Shown piece after piece: positions 63,766 to 64,000 of a DNA stretch of 64,000 nt (positions are counted from its first letter, which is position 1; the number at the start of each line of letters is the position of its first letter). The notes beneath the pieces are model-generated. The model was not told the origin of the DNA. It saw nothing but the letters and a program-made list of their open reading frames with translations, and searched no databases. Both the position numbers and the translations under genes were made by a program. This DNA comes from Paraspadella gotoi (Eukaryota; Chaetognatha). The DNA lies in the NCBI GenBank assembly GCA_051294375.1, contig JBJCIZ010000744.1, positions 562,264 to 626,263 of the forward strand, written 5' to 3'.

Positions 63766-63965
63766 TCAACTAAAGTCCTCAACGTCGTCCAACCCCATAC
63801 TTCCAATTCCACTCGTATCAATCGAATCGAGGCGACGGCGATAGTCGGACAGGGCTGGCCTTTCGGCGAAGGCGTCCAGAGCCGCCGGCAACTGTTTCAA
63901 GATTTCCCGATAACGCGAAAGATTAGAGACGAACCTGATGCAAACCGACGCTTCAAACAAAACTC
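63766..63965 (-). CDS. 3'-terminal exon of an unrecognised gene, cut by window end
   Basis: An acceptor (cccttttag) near 63966 is followed by an open frame to a stop at 63766, encoding about 65 residues. It is helical and charged (VSNLSRYREILKQLPAALDA, then FAERPALSDYRRRLDSIDTS) and ends in an acidic tail (LDDVEDFS). The 'L-P-A-L-x-A-F-x-E-R-P-A-L' pattern is reminiscent of the last helix of glutathione-S-transferase-like domains, but this is weak. The rest of the gene lies beyond the right edge. Confidence 0.5.
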
Positions 63966-64000
63966 TAAAAGGGAGAGATGGTGCGGAAACGTTTTATATT

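Overview
This is eukaryotic, animal-type nuclear DNA. Coding exons are GC- and CpG-rich and are split by short AT-rich GT-AG introns. The identifiable products are metazoan families: presenilin, ABCD half-transporter, TRC8-type RING protein, WDR91, TMEM42, TXNDC15, TMEM192, rhomboid-like protease, kidney-type glutaminase, YIPF1/2, RNF144, OCIAD1, TMEM245, an ITIH-like VIT/VWA protein and SIRT2. Short intergenic gaps and CpG-rich exons suggest a compact invertebrate genome. A sponge or another early-branching lineage is possible, but that is a weak guess. There is one assembly gap (Ns near 2279-2303).

Layout. 0-4 kb: a decayed presenilin locus interrupted by inverted-repeat elements and a minisatellite. 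4.7-6.2 kb: a rhodopsin-class GPCR with an apparent 1-nt frameshift. 6.7-14.5 kb: a peroxisomal ABCD transporter whose 4.1-kb first intron contains a complete single-exon TRC8-like gene on the opposite strand, plus a 0.6-kb palindrome. 15.4-20.0 kb: WDR91, then TMEM42 only 28 bp upstream of it. 20.5-26.3 kb: a small unrecognised gene and three unrecognised genes in a row. 26.9-30.2 kb: TXNDC15 and TMEM192. 30.2-34 kb: a gene-poor AT-rich stretch with a SINE-like repeat pair. 34-46 kb: a dense run of glucosidase-II-beta-like protein, rhomboid, glutaminase, YIPF, RNF144, OCIAD1 and a J-protein. 47-53.8 kb: a many-exon TMEM245. 54.3-56.7 kb: a zinc-finger pseudogene beside its intact paralogue. 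56.9-60.4 kb: the ITIH-like gene. 61.1-63.4 kb: SIRT2. The 3' end of another gene lies at the right edge.

Two large-scale patterns stand out. First, every recognised gene except the nested TRC8-like gene is on the minus strand. Second, at least six introns carry tandem copies of the adjacent exon edge together with its splice site, and two more carry inverted copies. Many products act on endomembranes (peroxisome, endosome, ER, Golgi, lysosome), but these are ordinary housekeeping families and I see no sign that they form one pathway. A hammerhead-ribozyme-like fold near 63.47 kb is a further candidate worth testing.
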